A stretch of 64,000 bases of DNA from Paraburkholderia eburnea (GTDB lineage Bacteria; Pseudomonadota; Gammaproteobacteria; Burkholderiales; Burkholderiaceae). The stretch is taken from positions 83,488 through 147,487 of the forward strand of contig NZ_PQGA01000016.1 of assembly GCF_002917095.1 (NCBI RefSeq), in the 5' to 3' direction. The notes under the pieces are model-generated. The model made no database searches, was not told the DNA's origin, and saw only the letters and a list, made by a program, of their open reading frames with translations. Shown here one piece after another: positions 26,727 through 36,419 of this stretch. Numbering within the stretch: position 1 is the first letter of the stretch; every line of letters begins with the position of its first letter. The translations under genes and the position numbers were made by a program.

Positions 26727-27989
26727 ATGTCACGAATCGCCATCATTGGCGCCGGGATTACCGGCGTCACGACCGCTTACGCCCTCGCAAAACGCGGTTT
26801 TCGCGTTACCGTGTTCGAACGCCATCGCTATAGCGCGATGGAAACCTCGTTCGCGAACGGCGGCCAACTCTCCGCGTGCAACGCCGAAGTCTGGAACAGC
26901 ACCGCCACCGTCCTCAAAGGCCTGCGCTGGATGCTCACGCGCGATGCGCCGCTGCTCGTGAATCCGCTGCCAGGTTGGCACAAATACTCGTGGATGGCCG
27001 AGTTCCTGCGGCAGATCCCGAACTATCGGGCGAACACGCTCGAAACGGTGCGCCTCGCCATGGCGGCCCGCGAGCACCTGTTCGAGACCGCGCGCAAGGA
27101 AGAGATCGAATTCGACCTGGAGCAGCGCGGTATTCTGCACATTTTCAAGGATCGCAAGAGCTTCGATGCCTCCGCAAAGGTCAACGCCATCCTGAACGAA
27201 GGCGGACTCGACCGCAGGCCCGTGACGGCGGCCGAGATCCGGCAGATCGAGCCCACGCTCGAAGGGGCGTTTTTCGGCGGTTTCTTCACGCCCTCCGATT
27301 CGACCGGCGACATCCACAAGTTCACGCGCGGCCTGACGCAAGCGTGCATGCGGCACGGCGTGGAGTTCCACCACGACACGCAGATCACGGCGATCCAGCG
27401 TGATTCGGACGGCGTTTTCACGATTTGTGCGACGGAGCAAGGTGTTTCGCACGACGAAAGGTTTGATCGCATCGTCGTTTGCGCGGGCGTCAACAGTCGC
27501 GCATTCGCGTCGATGCTGGGCGATCGCGTGAACGTTTATCCGGTGAAGGGCTATTCGATTACCGTGTGCCTGGACGACGAGATGAGCCAGCGCGCGGCGC
27601 CATGGGTCAGCTTGCTCGACGAGAGCGCGAAGATCGTCACGAGCCGGCTGGGCGCCGACAGGTTCCGTGTGGCCGGCACGGCCGAGATCAACGGCTTTAA
27701 CCGCGATATTCGCGCGGACCGTGTCGCGCCGCTCGTCGAATGGACGCGGCGACTGTTTCCGCAGGTCAGCACCTCGCGTGTGATCCCGTGGGCGGGCCTG
27801 CGGCCTATGTTACCGAGCATGTTGCCGAAAGTCGGCAAGGGGCGCATGCCGGGCGTGTTCTACAACACGGGGCACGGGCATCTGGGCTGGACCTTGTCGG
27901 CGGCCACGGCGGAGAACGTCGCCGCGCTGATCGAGGGCATGGCGGGGAGTGACCGGAGTGACCGTCGCATTCGCTTCGCGACCTCCTGA
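26727..27989 (+). CDS. DadA-like FAD-dependent amino-acid dehydrogenase under glycine riboswitch control
   Basis: A 420-residue flavoprotein of the DAO/DadA family. The N-terminal dinucleotide-binding motif is IAIIGAGITGVTTAYALAKRG, and the C-terminal FAD/substrate segment is FYNTGHGHLGWTLSAATAENV. Members oxidise D-amino acids or glycine to keto acids and ammonia and pass electrons to the respiratory chain. The glycine riboswitch upstream makes glycine or a related amine a likely substrate, although sequence alone cannot separate glycine oxidase from D-amino-acid dehydrogenase activity. The start is the ATG after GGACCATGTC; no strong ribosome site is visible, which may belong to the switch mechanism. 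Confidence 0.85.
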   Translation: MSRIAIIGAGITGVTTAYALAKRGFRVTVFERHRYSAMETSFANGGQLSACNAEVWNSTATVLKGLRWMLTRDAPLLVNPLPGWHKYSWMAEFLRQIPNYRANTLETVRLAMAAREHLFETARKEEIEFDLEQRGILHIFKDRKSFDASAKVNAILNEGGLDRRPVTAAEIRQIEPTLEGAFFGGFFTPSDSTGDIHKFTRGLTQACMRHGVEFHHDTQITAIQRDSDGVFTICATEQGVSHDERFDRIVVCAGVNSRAFASMLGDRVNVYPVKGYSITVCLDDEMSQRAAPWVSLLDESAKIVTSRLGADRFRVAGTAEINGFNRDIRADRVAPLVEWTRRLFPQVSTSRVIPWAGLRPMLPSMLPKVGKGRMPGVFYNTGHGHLGWTLSAATAENVAALIEGMAGSDRSDRRIRFATS

Positions 27990-28096
27990 CCGTCGCGGCA
28001 TGGTCGCATGACCTGGCCGCAGCCCCGCCTGGCCGCCCGCGCAAGCACGCGGGCGCGCGGCTATTTGTGGCGCGCGGGCCGCTTTTCGTCCGCGTG

Positions 28097-29011
28097 CTAG
28101 CCTGCGTGTTCATGCACCCAGACTTCGTGCAGGTCGACCATAAAGGCCTGCAGAATCGAGGGCACGGCAGACGCCCGGCGCGTCGCCGCGCAAAAGGGCG
28201 ACTGCATGCCGAACTGCTCGGGACCGATGCGCCGCATCTCGTCGCGCTCGACCCAGCGTGCCGCGTAGTGATTCGGCAGGAATCCTATGTATGCCCCCGA
28301 GAGAATCAGGATCGCCTGCGCCTCGACATTGTCGACGGTCGCCGAGGCCTTGCTCGCGCTGAGCATCTTCAGATCGTGCTGTTGCAGGTAGCCGCGCGCG
28401 GCAATGCGGCTCGTGGCGATGGCTTCGGTCTGAATGCCGTTTTCCCGCGCGCCGGCAAAGAGCGGGTTCCCCTTGCCGCAGTAGAGCCCATCGGGCTCAA
28501 GATAGAGTTCGGAGTAGGCGAGGCCCGGCACGTGGATCGGGAAGTGGCCGATCGCGACATGGAGCCGGCCGTCGAGCACGCGCTCTTCCAGCTCCGCCGG
28601 CGTACCGATATAGACGTCGACATGCACGTCGTCGCCGCGCGAGACGAACCTCTGCAAGGCCTGCGGCAGCGGCGAGGCGCTGTCCGTCACCGTGTTGTCG
28701 ATGATGCCCAGATAGAGCCGGCCCGCGATATGTTGCTTGAGCGCGTCCGTGTCCATGCAGAACGCCTCCACGGCAACCTGCAGGCGCTGGGCCGCCTCAT
28801 AGGTCGCGAGGCCGTGCTCGGTCAGACGGAAGCCGCCGCGGCCGCGCTCGCACAGCTTGAGGCCGAGGCGCGCTTCGAGCGTGGTCATCTGCTCGCTGAT
28901 GGTCGACTGGCTCACGTTCAGCGTCGCCTGGGCCGCCGAGAAGCCGCCGCATCGCACGACATGCATGAAAACCCTGAGTAGTTTGAGATCCACGTCTTGC
29001 AGTTGCATCAT
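28097..29011 (-). CDS. LysR-type regulator of the ureohydrolase operon
   Basis: A 304-residue LysR regulator with an N-terminal winged helix (VVRCGGFSAAQATLNVSQSTISEQMTTLE is split here into VVRCGGFSAAQATL and NVSQSTISEQM, residues about 18-43) and a C-terminal effector domain. GGAGAG precedes ATGATG. It is divergent from the ureohydrolase gene with a 197-base interval containing repeated GATAT elements near 29040-29053, so it probably regulates that operon. Confidence 0.85.
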   Translation of the reverse strand: MMQLQDVDLKLLRVFMHVVRCGGFSAAQATLNVSQSTISEQMTTLEARLGLKLCERGRGGFRLTEHGLATYEAAQRLQVAVEAFCMDTDALKQHIAGRLYLGIIDNTVTDSASPLPQALQRFVSRGDDVHVDVYIGTPAELEERVLDGRLHVAIGHFPIHVPGLAYSELYLEPDGLYCGKGNPLFAGARENGIQTEAIATSRIAARGYLQQHDLKMLSASKASATVDNVEAQAILILSGAYIGFLPNHYAARWVERDEMRRIGPEQFGMQSPFCAATRRASAVPSILQAFMVDLHEVWVHEHAG

Positions 29012-29208
29012 TGCCCGCGCTCTCCATGATCGCTTGCTTCGGATATTCCGATATGAACATCTGATACCCGGGATTTTTGGTCAAAAAAAACACGCACATA
29101 GTGTCTCAAAGCGGCGGCTCGACAAAAACCGGGTCGTTCACCGATCGTTCACCGATCGCTTGCCGATTAGGGACTGGATCAGCCAGCGGATCACACACGG
29201 AGACACTC

Positions 29209-30183
29209 ATGCCGGGCAATACCTACGAAAGCGGGCGGCTCGATTTGCCGTTCGTCGGACACTGCACATTCGCGAAATCGCCGGTCTGCCTCGACTGGGA
29301 CCGCATCGACGCCGATGTGGCGATTCTTGGCGCACCCAACGACATGGGAACGCAGTGGCGCTCGGGCGCACGCTTCGGACCACGCAGCATTCGCGAAGCG
29401 TCCACGCTGTTCTCGTTCGGCCATGCGGGCGCTTACGACCACGAAGACGACGCGCTCTATCTGACGCGCGACCAGGTCCGCATGGTGGACGTGGGCGACG
29501 CCGACATTGTCCATACCGACATGGCGGCGAGCAATGCCAACATCGAAAGCGCGGTGCGCAAGATCCTCTCGAACGGCGCGATGCCCATCACGCTCGGCGG
29601 CGATCATTCGATTCACGCGCCCGTGATCCAGGCATTCGAGGGCCGCGGCCCCATTCATATCGTGCACTTCGACGCGCATCTGGATTTCGTCGACGAGCGT
29701 CATGGCGTGCGCTACGGGCACGGCAATCCGCTGCGGCGCGCCTCGGAAATGCAGCATATCAGCGGCATGACGCAACTGGGCATCCGCAACGTGTCTTCGT
29801 CGAACCGTAGCGACTACGATGCGGCGCGCGCAGCGGGCTCCGACATTCTCTCGGTGCGCGACGTGCGCCGGCTGGGCACCGAGGCCGTGCTGGCACGCAT
29901 TCCCGAAGGGCGCGCTTACTACATCACGATCGACATCGACGGCTTCGATCCGTCCATCGCGCCGGGCACGGGCACGCCGAGCCATGGCGGCTTCACCTAC
30001 TACGAGGTGCTCGAAATCATCCAGGGGCTCGCGCGCCGCAGCCACGGCAACGTCGTGGGCATGGATCTCGTCGAGGTGGCCCCGGCCTACGATCCGGCAG
30101 GCGTCACGCCGATTCTCGCTGCCCAACTGCTGCTGAATTCCATCGGCTTCATCTTTCACGCGCGCAGCCAGCAGCGGCGCTGA
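29209..30183 (+). CDS. Agmatinase-family ureohydrolase (guanidino compound hydrolase)
   Basis: A 324-residue arginase/agmatinase-family enzyme that releases urea from a guanidino group. All dinuclear Mn ligand motifs are present: GGDHS, FDAHLDF and DIDGFDPSIAPGTGTP. The family includes agmatinase, guanidinobutyrase, guanidinopropionase and others, and substrate cannot be fixed from motifs. Start at ATG 29209 after CGGAGA; an upstream ATG in the same frame lies within the regulatory region. First gene of an operon with an aldehyde dehydrogenase, an NCS1 permease and a GMC oxidoreductase. Confidence 0.88.
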   Translation: MPGNTYESGRLDLPFVGHCTFAKSPVCLDWDRIDADVAILGAPNDMGTQWRSGARFGPRSIREASTLFSFGHAGAYDHEDDALYLTRDQVRMVDVGDADIVHTDMAASNANIESAVRKILSNGAMPITLGGDHSIHAPVIQAFEGRGPIHIVHFDAHLDFVDERHGVRYGHGNPLRRASEMQHISGMTQLGIRNVSSSNRSDYDAARAAGSDILSVRDVRRLGTEAVLARIPEGRAYYITIDIDGFDPSIAPGTGTPSHGGFTYYEVLEIIQGLARRSHGNVVGMDLVEVAPAYDPAGVTPILAAQLLLNSIGFIFHARSQQRR

Positions 30184-30279
30184 GGCATCGACGGCATCCA
30201 CAGCATGTGCGCCGGCAACGGCACGCAACATGAAAGCGCGATGCGCCCGCACGGCGCCGCGCAATATCGGGAGATAACG

Positions 30280-31794
30280 ATGGATTCCATCGTACGAAAC
30301 TATCTGGAGCAGTTCTGCGTGCGCGACCAGACGCGGCGCTTTCTCGAACAGCCGCAACGCATGTTGATCGACGGTGCGTTCGTTTCGGGCGGCGACGGCG
30401 AGGTGCTCGACGTGATCGAGCCGTCTACCGAAGGCGTCATCACGCAGATTCCGCTCGCCACGACCGCCGACCTCGATCGCGCGGTCGCGGCGGCGCGCGC
30501 GCAGTTCGACGGCGGTGCGTGGCGGCGTCTGAAGCCGCTCGAACGCGAGCGCCTGTTGCACCGCCTCGCCGATCTCATCGAGGCCCACGCGGACGAGCTT
30601 GCCGAGATCGAGTCGATCGACGTCGGCAAGTCGGTGGCGCATGCGCGCGACGTGGATATCCAGGGCACCGTCGATACGTATCGCTATTTCGCGGGCTGGG
30701 CTTCCAAGCTGCACGGCCGCACCGTCGAGCCTTCGCTGCCCGGCCACTACCTGGCCTATACGCGCAAGGAGCCGGTGGGCGTGGTCGGCATCATCGTGCC
30801 GTGGAATTTCCCGCTGCAAACCCTGGCATGGAAGCTGGCCGCCGCGCTCGCGGCGGGCTGCACGGCGGTGATCAAGCCTGCGGAGCTGACCTCGCTCTCG
30901 ACGCTGCGCTTCGCACAGCTCGTGCAGGAGGCCGGCATTCCCGATGGTGTGGTGAATGTCGTGACCGGGCGCGGCAACGTGATCGGCGCGGCCATGGCGC
31001 GCCATCCCGGCATCGACAAAGTGACGTTCACGGGCTCCACAGCGGTGGGGCGCGGCGTCGGCAGCGCGGCGGTTGACGGCGTCAAGCGCGTCACGCTGGA
31101 ATTGGGCGGCAAGTCCCCGGTGCTCGTGCTCGACGACGCGGACATCGAGGCCGCGGCGCGCGCCGTGGCCAACGGCATGTTCTTCAACTCGGGGCAGGTA
31201 TGCGACGCGGGCAGCCGCCTCTACGTGCAGCGCGGCGTACACGAGCGCTTTGTCGCCGCGCTGATCGACTACACGCGTACGCTCAAGATTGCGCCGGGTC
31301 TCGACCCCGGTTGCTTCATCAGCCCGCTGGTTTCGGCGCAGCAGAAGGCGCGCGTGACGTCCTGGATCGAGACGGGCCGCAGCGAAGGCGCGGAGCTCGT
31401 GTACGGCGGGCGCAATGTGGAAGGCTCAGGTTACTTCGTTCAACCAACGATCTTCACGCATTGCCGCGCCGACATGCGGATCGTGAAGGAGGAAATCTTC
31501 GGCCCCGTGCTGGTGAGCGCTCCGTTCGACGACTTGAGCGAGGCCGTCGCGCTCGCGAACGACACGCCTTATGGCCTTGCCGCCGCGATCTATTCGCGCG
31601 ACCTGAACCGCGTGCATGCGCTGGTGCCGAAGCTGCGCGTCGGCAGCGTCTACGTGAACGCGCACAGCACGATCGATCCCGCGATGCCGTTCGGCGGCTT
31701 CAAGGAGTCGGGCTTTGGCAAGGACCTCGGCTCCGAGCAACTCGACTCGCTGATGGAGACGAAAGCCGTCTGGATCACGCTGAACGACGCCTGA
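30280..31794 (+). CDS. NAD(P)-dependent aldehyde dehydrogenase (BetB-like)
   Basis: A 504-residue aldehyde dehydrogenase. The signature VTLELGGKSPVLVLDDAD carries the general-base Glu and FFNSGQVCDAGSRLYV the catalytic Cys; VGIIVPWNFPLQ is the coenzyme loop. It resembles betaine-aldehyde and aminoaldehyde dehydrogenases. Its place between a ureohydrolase and a GMC-type alcohol oxidase suggests that it oxidises an aldehyde made from an amino alcohol or from deamination of the ureohydrolase product. CGGGAG lies before the ATG. Confidence 0.88.
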   Translation: MDSIVRNYLEQFCVRDQTRRFLEQPQRMLIDGAFVSGGDGEVLDVIEPSTEGVITQIPLATTADLDRAVAAARAQFDGGAWRRLKPLERERLLHRLADLIEAHADELAEIESIDVGKSVAHARDVDIQGTVDTYRYFAGWASKLHGRTVEPSLPGHYLAYTRKEPVGVVGIIVPWNFPLQTLAWKLAAALAAGCTAVIKPAELTSLSTLRFAQLVQEAGIPDGVVNVVTGRGNVIGAAMARHPGIDKVTFTGSTAVGRGVGSAAVDGVKRVTLELGGKSPVLVLDDADIEAAARAVANGMFFNSGQVCDAGSRLYVQRGVHERFVAALIDYTRTLKIAPGLDPGCFISPLVSAQQKARVTSWIETGRSEGAELVYGGRNVEGSGYFVQPTIFTHCRADMRIVKEEIFGPVLVSAPFDDLSEAVALANDTPYGLAAAIYSRDLNRVHALVPKLRVGSVYVNAHSTIDPAMPFGGFKESGFGKDLGSEQLDSLMETKAVWITLNDA

Positions 31795-31845
31795 GGCGAT
31801 GTCTTAACGCGCATCTTATCTTCACGCAGCATCGTCCATTACGAC

Positions 31846-33390
31846 ATGGGGCACACGATGGAAGCACACGACAGAGTCGCAGCAACGATCGCAGCATCTA
31901 CAGCCGCCTCAGGCGAGCACGGCGCGATCGAGGGGCATTCGATCGATTTCATTCCGGAGAGCGAACGAACCGACCGGCTATCGCGTCAGGGGCCGTTCTG
32001 GTTCCTCGGCAACTTCACGTTCTTCACGATGACCATCGGCTTCGTCGGGCCGAGCGTCGGACTGAGTGCGCTCTGGACGACCATCGCCGGCACACTAGGC
32101 ATCATGTTCGGCACGTTGTTCATGGCGTTTCACGGCTCGCAGGGGCCGCATCTGGGCCTGCCGCAGATGATCCAGTCGCGAGCGCAGTTCGGTTATCGGG
32201 GCGTGGTGCTCGTGCTGCTCGCCACGCTGTTCGTGTTCGCGGGCTTCAACATCGTGAACCTCGTGCTGATGATGCAAGGGCTCAAGGCGCTGTTCGGCTG
32301 GGACCCGCTCAGGGTGGCGCTCGTCGTGACCGTGCCTGCGGCGATCCTCGCGATTCTCGGCCACGACTGGATGCATCGCAGCTTCAAGTGGGCGCTGTAT
32401 CTCTCGCTGCCGCTGTACGGGATCGTCACGCTGGCGGTGCTCATGCATTGGGTGCCCGATCTGCCGCTGCCGGCGGCGCTTCCCGGTACGCCGCAGCCCG
32501 CGCCGCTTGGCTTTACCTTGACCGGGTTCATCACGCAGTTCGCCGCCGCCGCGAGCTACAACATCGCCTACGCGCCCTATGTGTCCGACTATTCGCGCTA
32601 TCTGCCGAAGAACACGCCGAGCGGCCGCTTGATCACCGCCGTGTTCCTTGGGGCTTCGCTCTCGGGTGCGTGGATGATCGCGGTTGGCGGCTGGCTTGGC
32701 GATCACCTGCACGCCACCGATGTGCTCGTGGCGCTCAACCAGGTGGGCAGCGATCTGTCGCCGCGGCTCGGGAGCGTGGTGGTGGCGGTCACGATCGTGG
32801 CGTTCCTTCCCGTGATTGCGATGAACATCTACAGCGCGAAGCTCACGGCGATCACGGGCCTCGATTCGTTCAGGAAGATCGAGCCCACGCCCCGCGTGCG
32901 CGTGCTGGCGATTCTCTTCGTCGTGGTGCTTCAGCTGGGCGTCGCGCTCAGCATCTATACGTCGGGCAAGGGACTCTCGGTTCTAAACATCTACCTCGTC
33001 GTGATGCTCTATTTCCTCGTGCCCTGGACGGCGGTGAATCTCACGGATTACTTCTTCGTGCGCAAGGGCCGTTATGCGATCCCGCACTTCTTCCTGCCGC
33101 ATGACAACATCTACGGCATGTGGGGCGCGCGCGGCCTGATGTCGTATGCGATCGGCTTCGCGGCGATGGTTCCGTTCTTCTGCATCTTCGACGGCGCCAA
33201 CGAAGTCTATGTCGGCCCGTTTGCGCGGGCGATGGGCAGCGTGGACCTCGCGTGGCTCGTCGGGTTGTTCGTCTCGGGCATCGCGTACTACCTGCTGAGC
33301 CGCTCGCTCGATCTGCGCCGCGAGGACGCACTGATCTCGCAGATCGAAAAGGCCATGCCTCAGTACACCACGGGCGACCGGCGCTTCTAA
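31846..33390 (+). CDS. NCS1-family permease (cytosine/purine/allantoin type)
   Basis: A 514-residue inner-membrane transporter of the nucleobase:cation symporter-1 family with about twelve hydrophobic segments. FTFFTMTIGFVGPSVGLSAL is the first helix, and ASYNIAYAPYVSDYSRYLP is the conserved substrate-site helix. It is the only transporter in this operon, so it probably imports the operon's substrate, a cyclic or guanidino nitrogen compound. A second in-frame ATG 12 bases downstream is an equally possible start. Confidence 0.85.
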   Translation: MGHTMEAHDRVAATIAASTAASGEHGAIEGHSIDFIPESERTDRLSRQGPFWFLGNFTFFTMTIGFVGPSVGLSALWTTIAGTLGIMFGTLFMAFHGSQGPHLGLPQMIQSRAQFGYRGVVLVLLATLFVFAGFNIVNLVLMMQGLKALFGWDPLRVALVVTVPAAILAILGHDWMHRSFKWALYLSLPLYGIVTLAVLMHWVPDLPLPAALPGTPQPAPLGFTLTGFITQFAAAASYNIAYAPYVSDYSRYLPKNTPSGRLITAVFLGASLSGAWMIAVGGWLGDHLHATDVLVALNQVGSDLSPRLGSVVVAVTIVAFLPVIAMNIYSAKLTAITGLDSFRKIEPTPRVRVLAILFVVVLQLGVALSIYTSGKGLSVLNIYLVVMLYFLVPWTAVNLTDYFFVRKGRYAIPHFFLPHDNIYGMWGARGLMSYAIGFAAMVPFFCIFDGANEVYVGPFARAMGSVDLAWLVGLFVSGIAYYLLSRSLDLRREDALISQIEKAMPQYTTGDRRF

Positions 33391-33425
33391 GGCATATCGT
33401 CAGGATAACGAATCAGGAATTCATC

Positions 33426-35138
33426 ATGGAAAGCGGGCAATACGACTACATCATCGTGGGTGCGGGATCGGCGGGCTGCGTGCTGGCCAATCGCCTTACC
33501 GAGGACCCATCCGTGAGCGTGCTGGTGCTCGAATACGGCGGCAGCGACCGCAGCATCATCATCCAGATGCCGAGCGCGTTCTCGATGCCGATGAACACGC
33601 GCAAGTTCAACTGGAAATATCAGACCGCGCCGGAGCCGCATCTGAACGGACGCCAACTGCATTGCCCGCGCGGCAAGGTGCTGGGCGGATCGTCGTCGAT
33701 CAACGGGCTCGTCTATATTCGCGGCCACGCCTACGACTTCGACGAATGGGAGGAACTGGGCGCGCGCGGCTGGGGCTACCGCAATTGCCTGCCGTACTTT
33801 CGTCGCGCCGAAAATTACAAGTTCGGTGGCGACCAGTATCGCGGGTCGAACGGGCCGCTCTCCACGAACAACGGCAACAACATGGAGAACCCGTTGTACG
33901 GCGCATGGATCGAAGCGGGCGTGCAGGCCGGCTACATCCAGACGGACGACTGCAACGGACACATGCAGGAAGGCTTCGGCGCGATGCACATGACGGTGAA
34001 GGACGGCGTGCGCTGGTCGACGGCCAACGCCTATCTGCGCCCGGCAATGAGCCGCCCGAACCTGCACGTGGTCACGAACGCGATGACGCGGCAGGTGATC
34101 GTCGAGGGTAAGCGCGCGACCGGCGTGGTCTACGACCGGGGCGGCGTGACGCATACGGCGCGTTGCCGTGCCGAGGTGCTGATTTCGTCGGGGCCGATCG
34201 GCTCGCCGCATCTGCTGCAGCGCTCAGGCATAGGGCCCGCCGACGCGTTGCGCGCGGCGGGCGTGGAAGTCAAGCATGCACTGCCGGGCGTCGGCATGAA
34301 TCTGCAGGATCACGCCGAGATCTACATCCAGTACGGCTGCAAGGAGCCGGTCACGCTCAACGGCCAGATGGACCCGTGGCACAAGTTTTTGATCGGATTG
34401 CGCTGGCTGCTGTTCAAGGATGGTCTTGGCGCGAGCAACCATTTCGAGGCGGGCGGCTTCATCCGCTCGGAAGCGGGGCTGCGCTGGCCCGATATCCAGT
34501 TCCATTTCCTGCCGGCCGCGATGCGCTACGACGGCGACAAGCCCTTCAAGGGGCACGGCTTCATGGTGCTCACGGGCCCGAACAAACCGAAGAGCCGGGG
34601 CCACGTGCGGCTCACATCGGCGGACCCGTACGTGCATCCGGAGATCCGCTTCAACTATCTGGACCGCGAAGAGGACCGCGAGGGCTTCCGGCGCTGCGTG
34701 CGGCTCACGCGCGAGATCATCGGGCAGCCCGCGATGGACCGGTTCCGCGATGTCGAACTCGCTCCCGGCCCCGACGTGCAGACCGACGACGAAATCGACG
34801 CATTCGTGCGGGCGAATCTGGAAAGCACCATGCATCCGTGTGGCTCGTGCCGGATGGGCGAGGACGACATGGCGGTGGTCGACTCCGCGTTGCGTGTGCG
34901 CGGCATGACGGGCTTGCGCGTGATCGACTCGTCGGTGTTTCCGACCGAGCCCAACGGCAACCTCAACGCGCCGACCATCATGCTCGCCGAACGCGCGTCC
35001 GATCTCGTGCGCGGCAAGACGATGCTGCCGCCATCGAATGCCAAGGTGGGACTCGCCGAAGGCTGGGAGACGCAGCAGCGCACGCGTGCGCCCAAGCGGC
35101 AGCTGTATCGTGCCGAGTACAGCGACACGCAGTCGTAG
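33426..35138 (+). CDS. GMC-family FAD oxidoreductase (choline dehydrogenase-like)
   Basis: A 570-residue glucose-methanol-choline oxidoreductase. The ADP-binding motif is DYIIVGAGSAGCVLANRLTE; GKVLGGSSSINGLVYIRGH is the GMC signature 1. The C-terminal part has STMHPCGSCRMG, with the active-site His region, and NLNAPTIMLAERASDL. It oxidises an alcohol to an aldehyde and reduces the quinone pool. The length and the C-terminal Arg-rich extension fit BetA-like proteins. Last gene of the operon, 35 bases after the permease; the upstream aldehyde dehydrogenase could take its product. Confidence 0.88.
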   Translation: MESGQYDYIIVGAGSAGCVLANRLTEDPSVSVLVLEYGGSDRSIIIQMPSAFSMPMNTRKFNWKYQTAPEPHLNGRQLHCPRGKVLGGSSSINGLVYIRGHAYDFDEWEELGARGWGYRNCLPYFRRAENYKFGGDQYRGSNGPLSTNNGNNMENPLYGAWIEAGVQAGYIQTDDCNGHMQEGFGAMHMTVKDGVRWSTANAYLRPAMSRPNLHVVTNAMTRQVIVEGKRATGVVYDRGGVTHTARCRAEVLISSGPIGSPHLLQRSGIGPADALRAAGVEVKHALPGVGMNLQDHAEIYIQYGCKEPVTLNGQMDPWHKFLIGLRWLLFKDGLGASNHFEAGGFIRSEAGLRWPDIQFHFLPAAMRYDGDKPFKGHGFMVLTGPNKPKSRGHVRLTSADPYVHPEIRFNYLDREEDREGFRRCVRLTREIIGQPAMDRFRDVELAPGPDVQTDDEIDAFVRANLESTMHPCGSCRMGEDDMAVVDSALRVRGMTGLRVIDSSVFPTEPNGNLNAPTIMLAERASDLVRGKTMLPPSNAKVGLAEGWETQQRTRAPKRQLYRAEYSDTQS

Positions 35139-35216
35139 ACGCACACGAACGGCGAACCCGACGATGCAGGCAAGGTGGCCGCGTTGCTCGCGCGACGCGA
35201 GGCCACCGCTAGCCGT

Positions 35217-36224
35217 TCACTGCTGAGCTTCCCGCCATTTCGAAACCGTCATGCCAAAGTGCTTCCGGAACCAGAAAGCAAGCGCGCTCGAGGTGGAAAA
35301 GCCGAGCAGATCCGCGAGTTCGGAGAGCGAGCGGTCGCTGTCGCGGATTTGCCGCGAGGCGAGTTCGCCCCGGACGGTCTGAAGCAGCGACGAAAAGCTC
35401 GTGTCCTCGGCGGCGAGCCGCCGATGCAAGGTGCGACGGTCCACGCCCAGGTGCCTTGCCACCTGGTCTGCCGTGCATCGGCCATTGGGCAGCATCGCAA
35501 CGATGACCTGGCGAATGGTATGCGTCGCGCTGTCGTTCACGCCCGACAACGCCTGATCCAGAAAGCGGCGCGCATAGAGCGCCATCTGCGAATCGCTGGC
35601 GGGCCGATACGCGGCCAGATCCCTGGCGTGGCAGACGATGCCATTGACGCTCGAATTGAAATCGACGGCGAGGCCAAAGAAGCTCTTGTGGCATGTCGCG
35701 CTATCGGGCGGGCGGTGCTCGAAGCAGACGCTGCGCGGCCGCCAGTTCGGTCCAAGAATCTCCTTCATGCTCCGATAAAGCACGCCGACGGCCATTTCGA
35801 TGGACTGCCGCACCGGATTCTTGTCGTTCACCAGAATGTTCTCGCGAATCAGTACGGTGTCGCCGTGATCTTCAATGCGTGTCAGTAGCGAGGCATTGAT
35901 CAGGCGCGTGTAACGGCACAGGCTCTCAAGGGCTTCCCGAGCCGTGGGCGCTTCCATCATCACGGCGCTGATCGGTCCGAGGTTGGACAGCCGGCGGCGC
36001 ATCGCCAGCCGCAAGCCGAAATCTTCCACGTTGGCCGCTACGGCACTGTTCTCGAGTAGCTCGCGTACCGCAGCGGTGCTGATGGGCGCGTCGGGATCGA
36101 CGAGGTCGCGGGCGCGCAAGCCGACCTTGCGCAGCATACGTGCCGGATCCAGCCCGACATGGCGAGCGAGATCGTCATAGCCCGTGAGGCTTGCGCTGCG
36201 GATCGTGAGCATGAATCGCTGCAT
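35217..36224 (-). CDS. AraC-family regulator 1 (arabinose-binding-like N-domain)
   Basis: A 335-residue regulator with an N-terminal ligand domain of the PF12625 kind (starting FMLTIRSASLTGYDDLARHVG) and a C-terminal AraC helix-turn-helix pair (VARHLGVDRRTLHRRLAAED and SELADLLGFSTSSALAFWFRKHFG). It is divergent from BKACE gene 1 with about 195 bases between. Two further proteins of the same family lie at 41.5 and 44 kb. Each probably controls one part of the BKACE region. The ATG giving MQRFMLTIRS was preferred over an upstream GTG/ATG because homologues begin there. Confidence 0.85.
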   Translation of the reverse strand: MQRFMLTIRSASLTGYDDLARHVGLDPARMLRKVGLRARDLVDPDAPISTAAVRELLENSAVAANVEDFGLRLAMRRRLSNLGPISAVMMEAPTAREALESLCRYTRLINASLLTRIEDHGDTVLIRENILVNDKNPVRQSIEMAVGVLYRSMKEILGPNWRPRSVCFEHRPPDSATCHKSFFGLAVDFNSSVNGIVCHARDLAAYRPASDSQMALYARRFLDQALSGVNDSATHTIRQVIVAMLPNGRCTADQVARHLGVDRRTLHRRLAAEDTSFSSLLQTVRGELASRQIRDSDRSLSELADLLGFSTSSALAFWFRKHFGMTVSKWREAQQ

Positions 36225-36419
36225 GGCGGTGTCCCAATTTAGACATCTTATGTCCCGAATAATACATTGCCGCCGATCTGGCGGCGATATTCTTCGGGAA
36301 CGACTCGACTCCCCGACGCCATGCGGGGTAAAGGGCACGCCGGCCTTGCCGGCGACACGATGCTCCGGGCGCAGTCCCGAATCCCGCTATCCATTCTTTG
36401 TTGATCCAGGAGACACGCC

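Noticed and set aside
29191..31242. Long minus-strand frame across the ureohydrolase and aldehyde dehydrogenase genes
   Set aside because: It spans two genuine genes antisense and encodes Arg/His-rich sequence without motifs.
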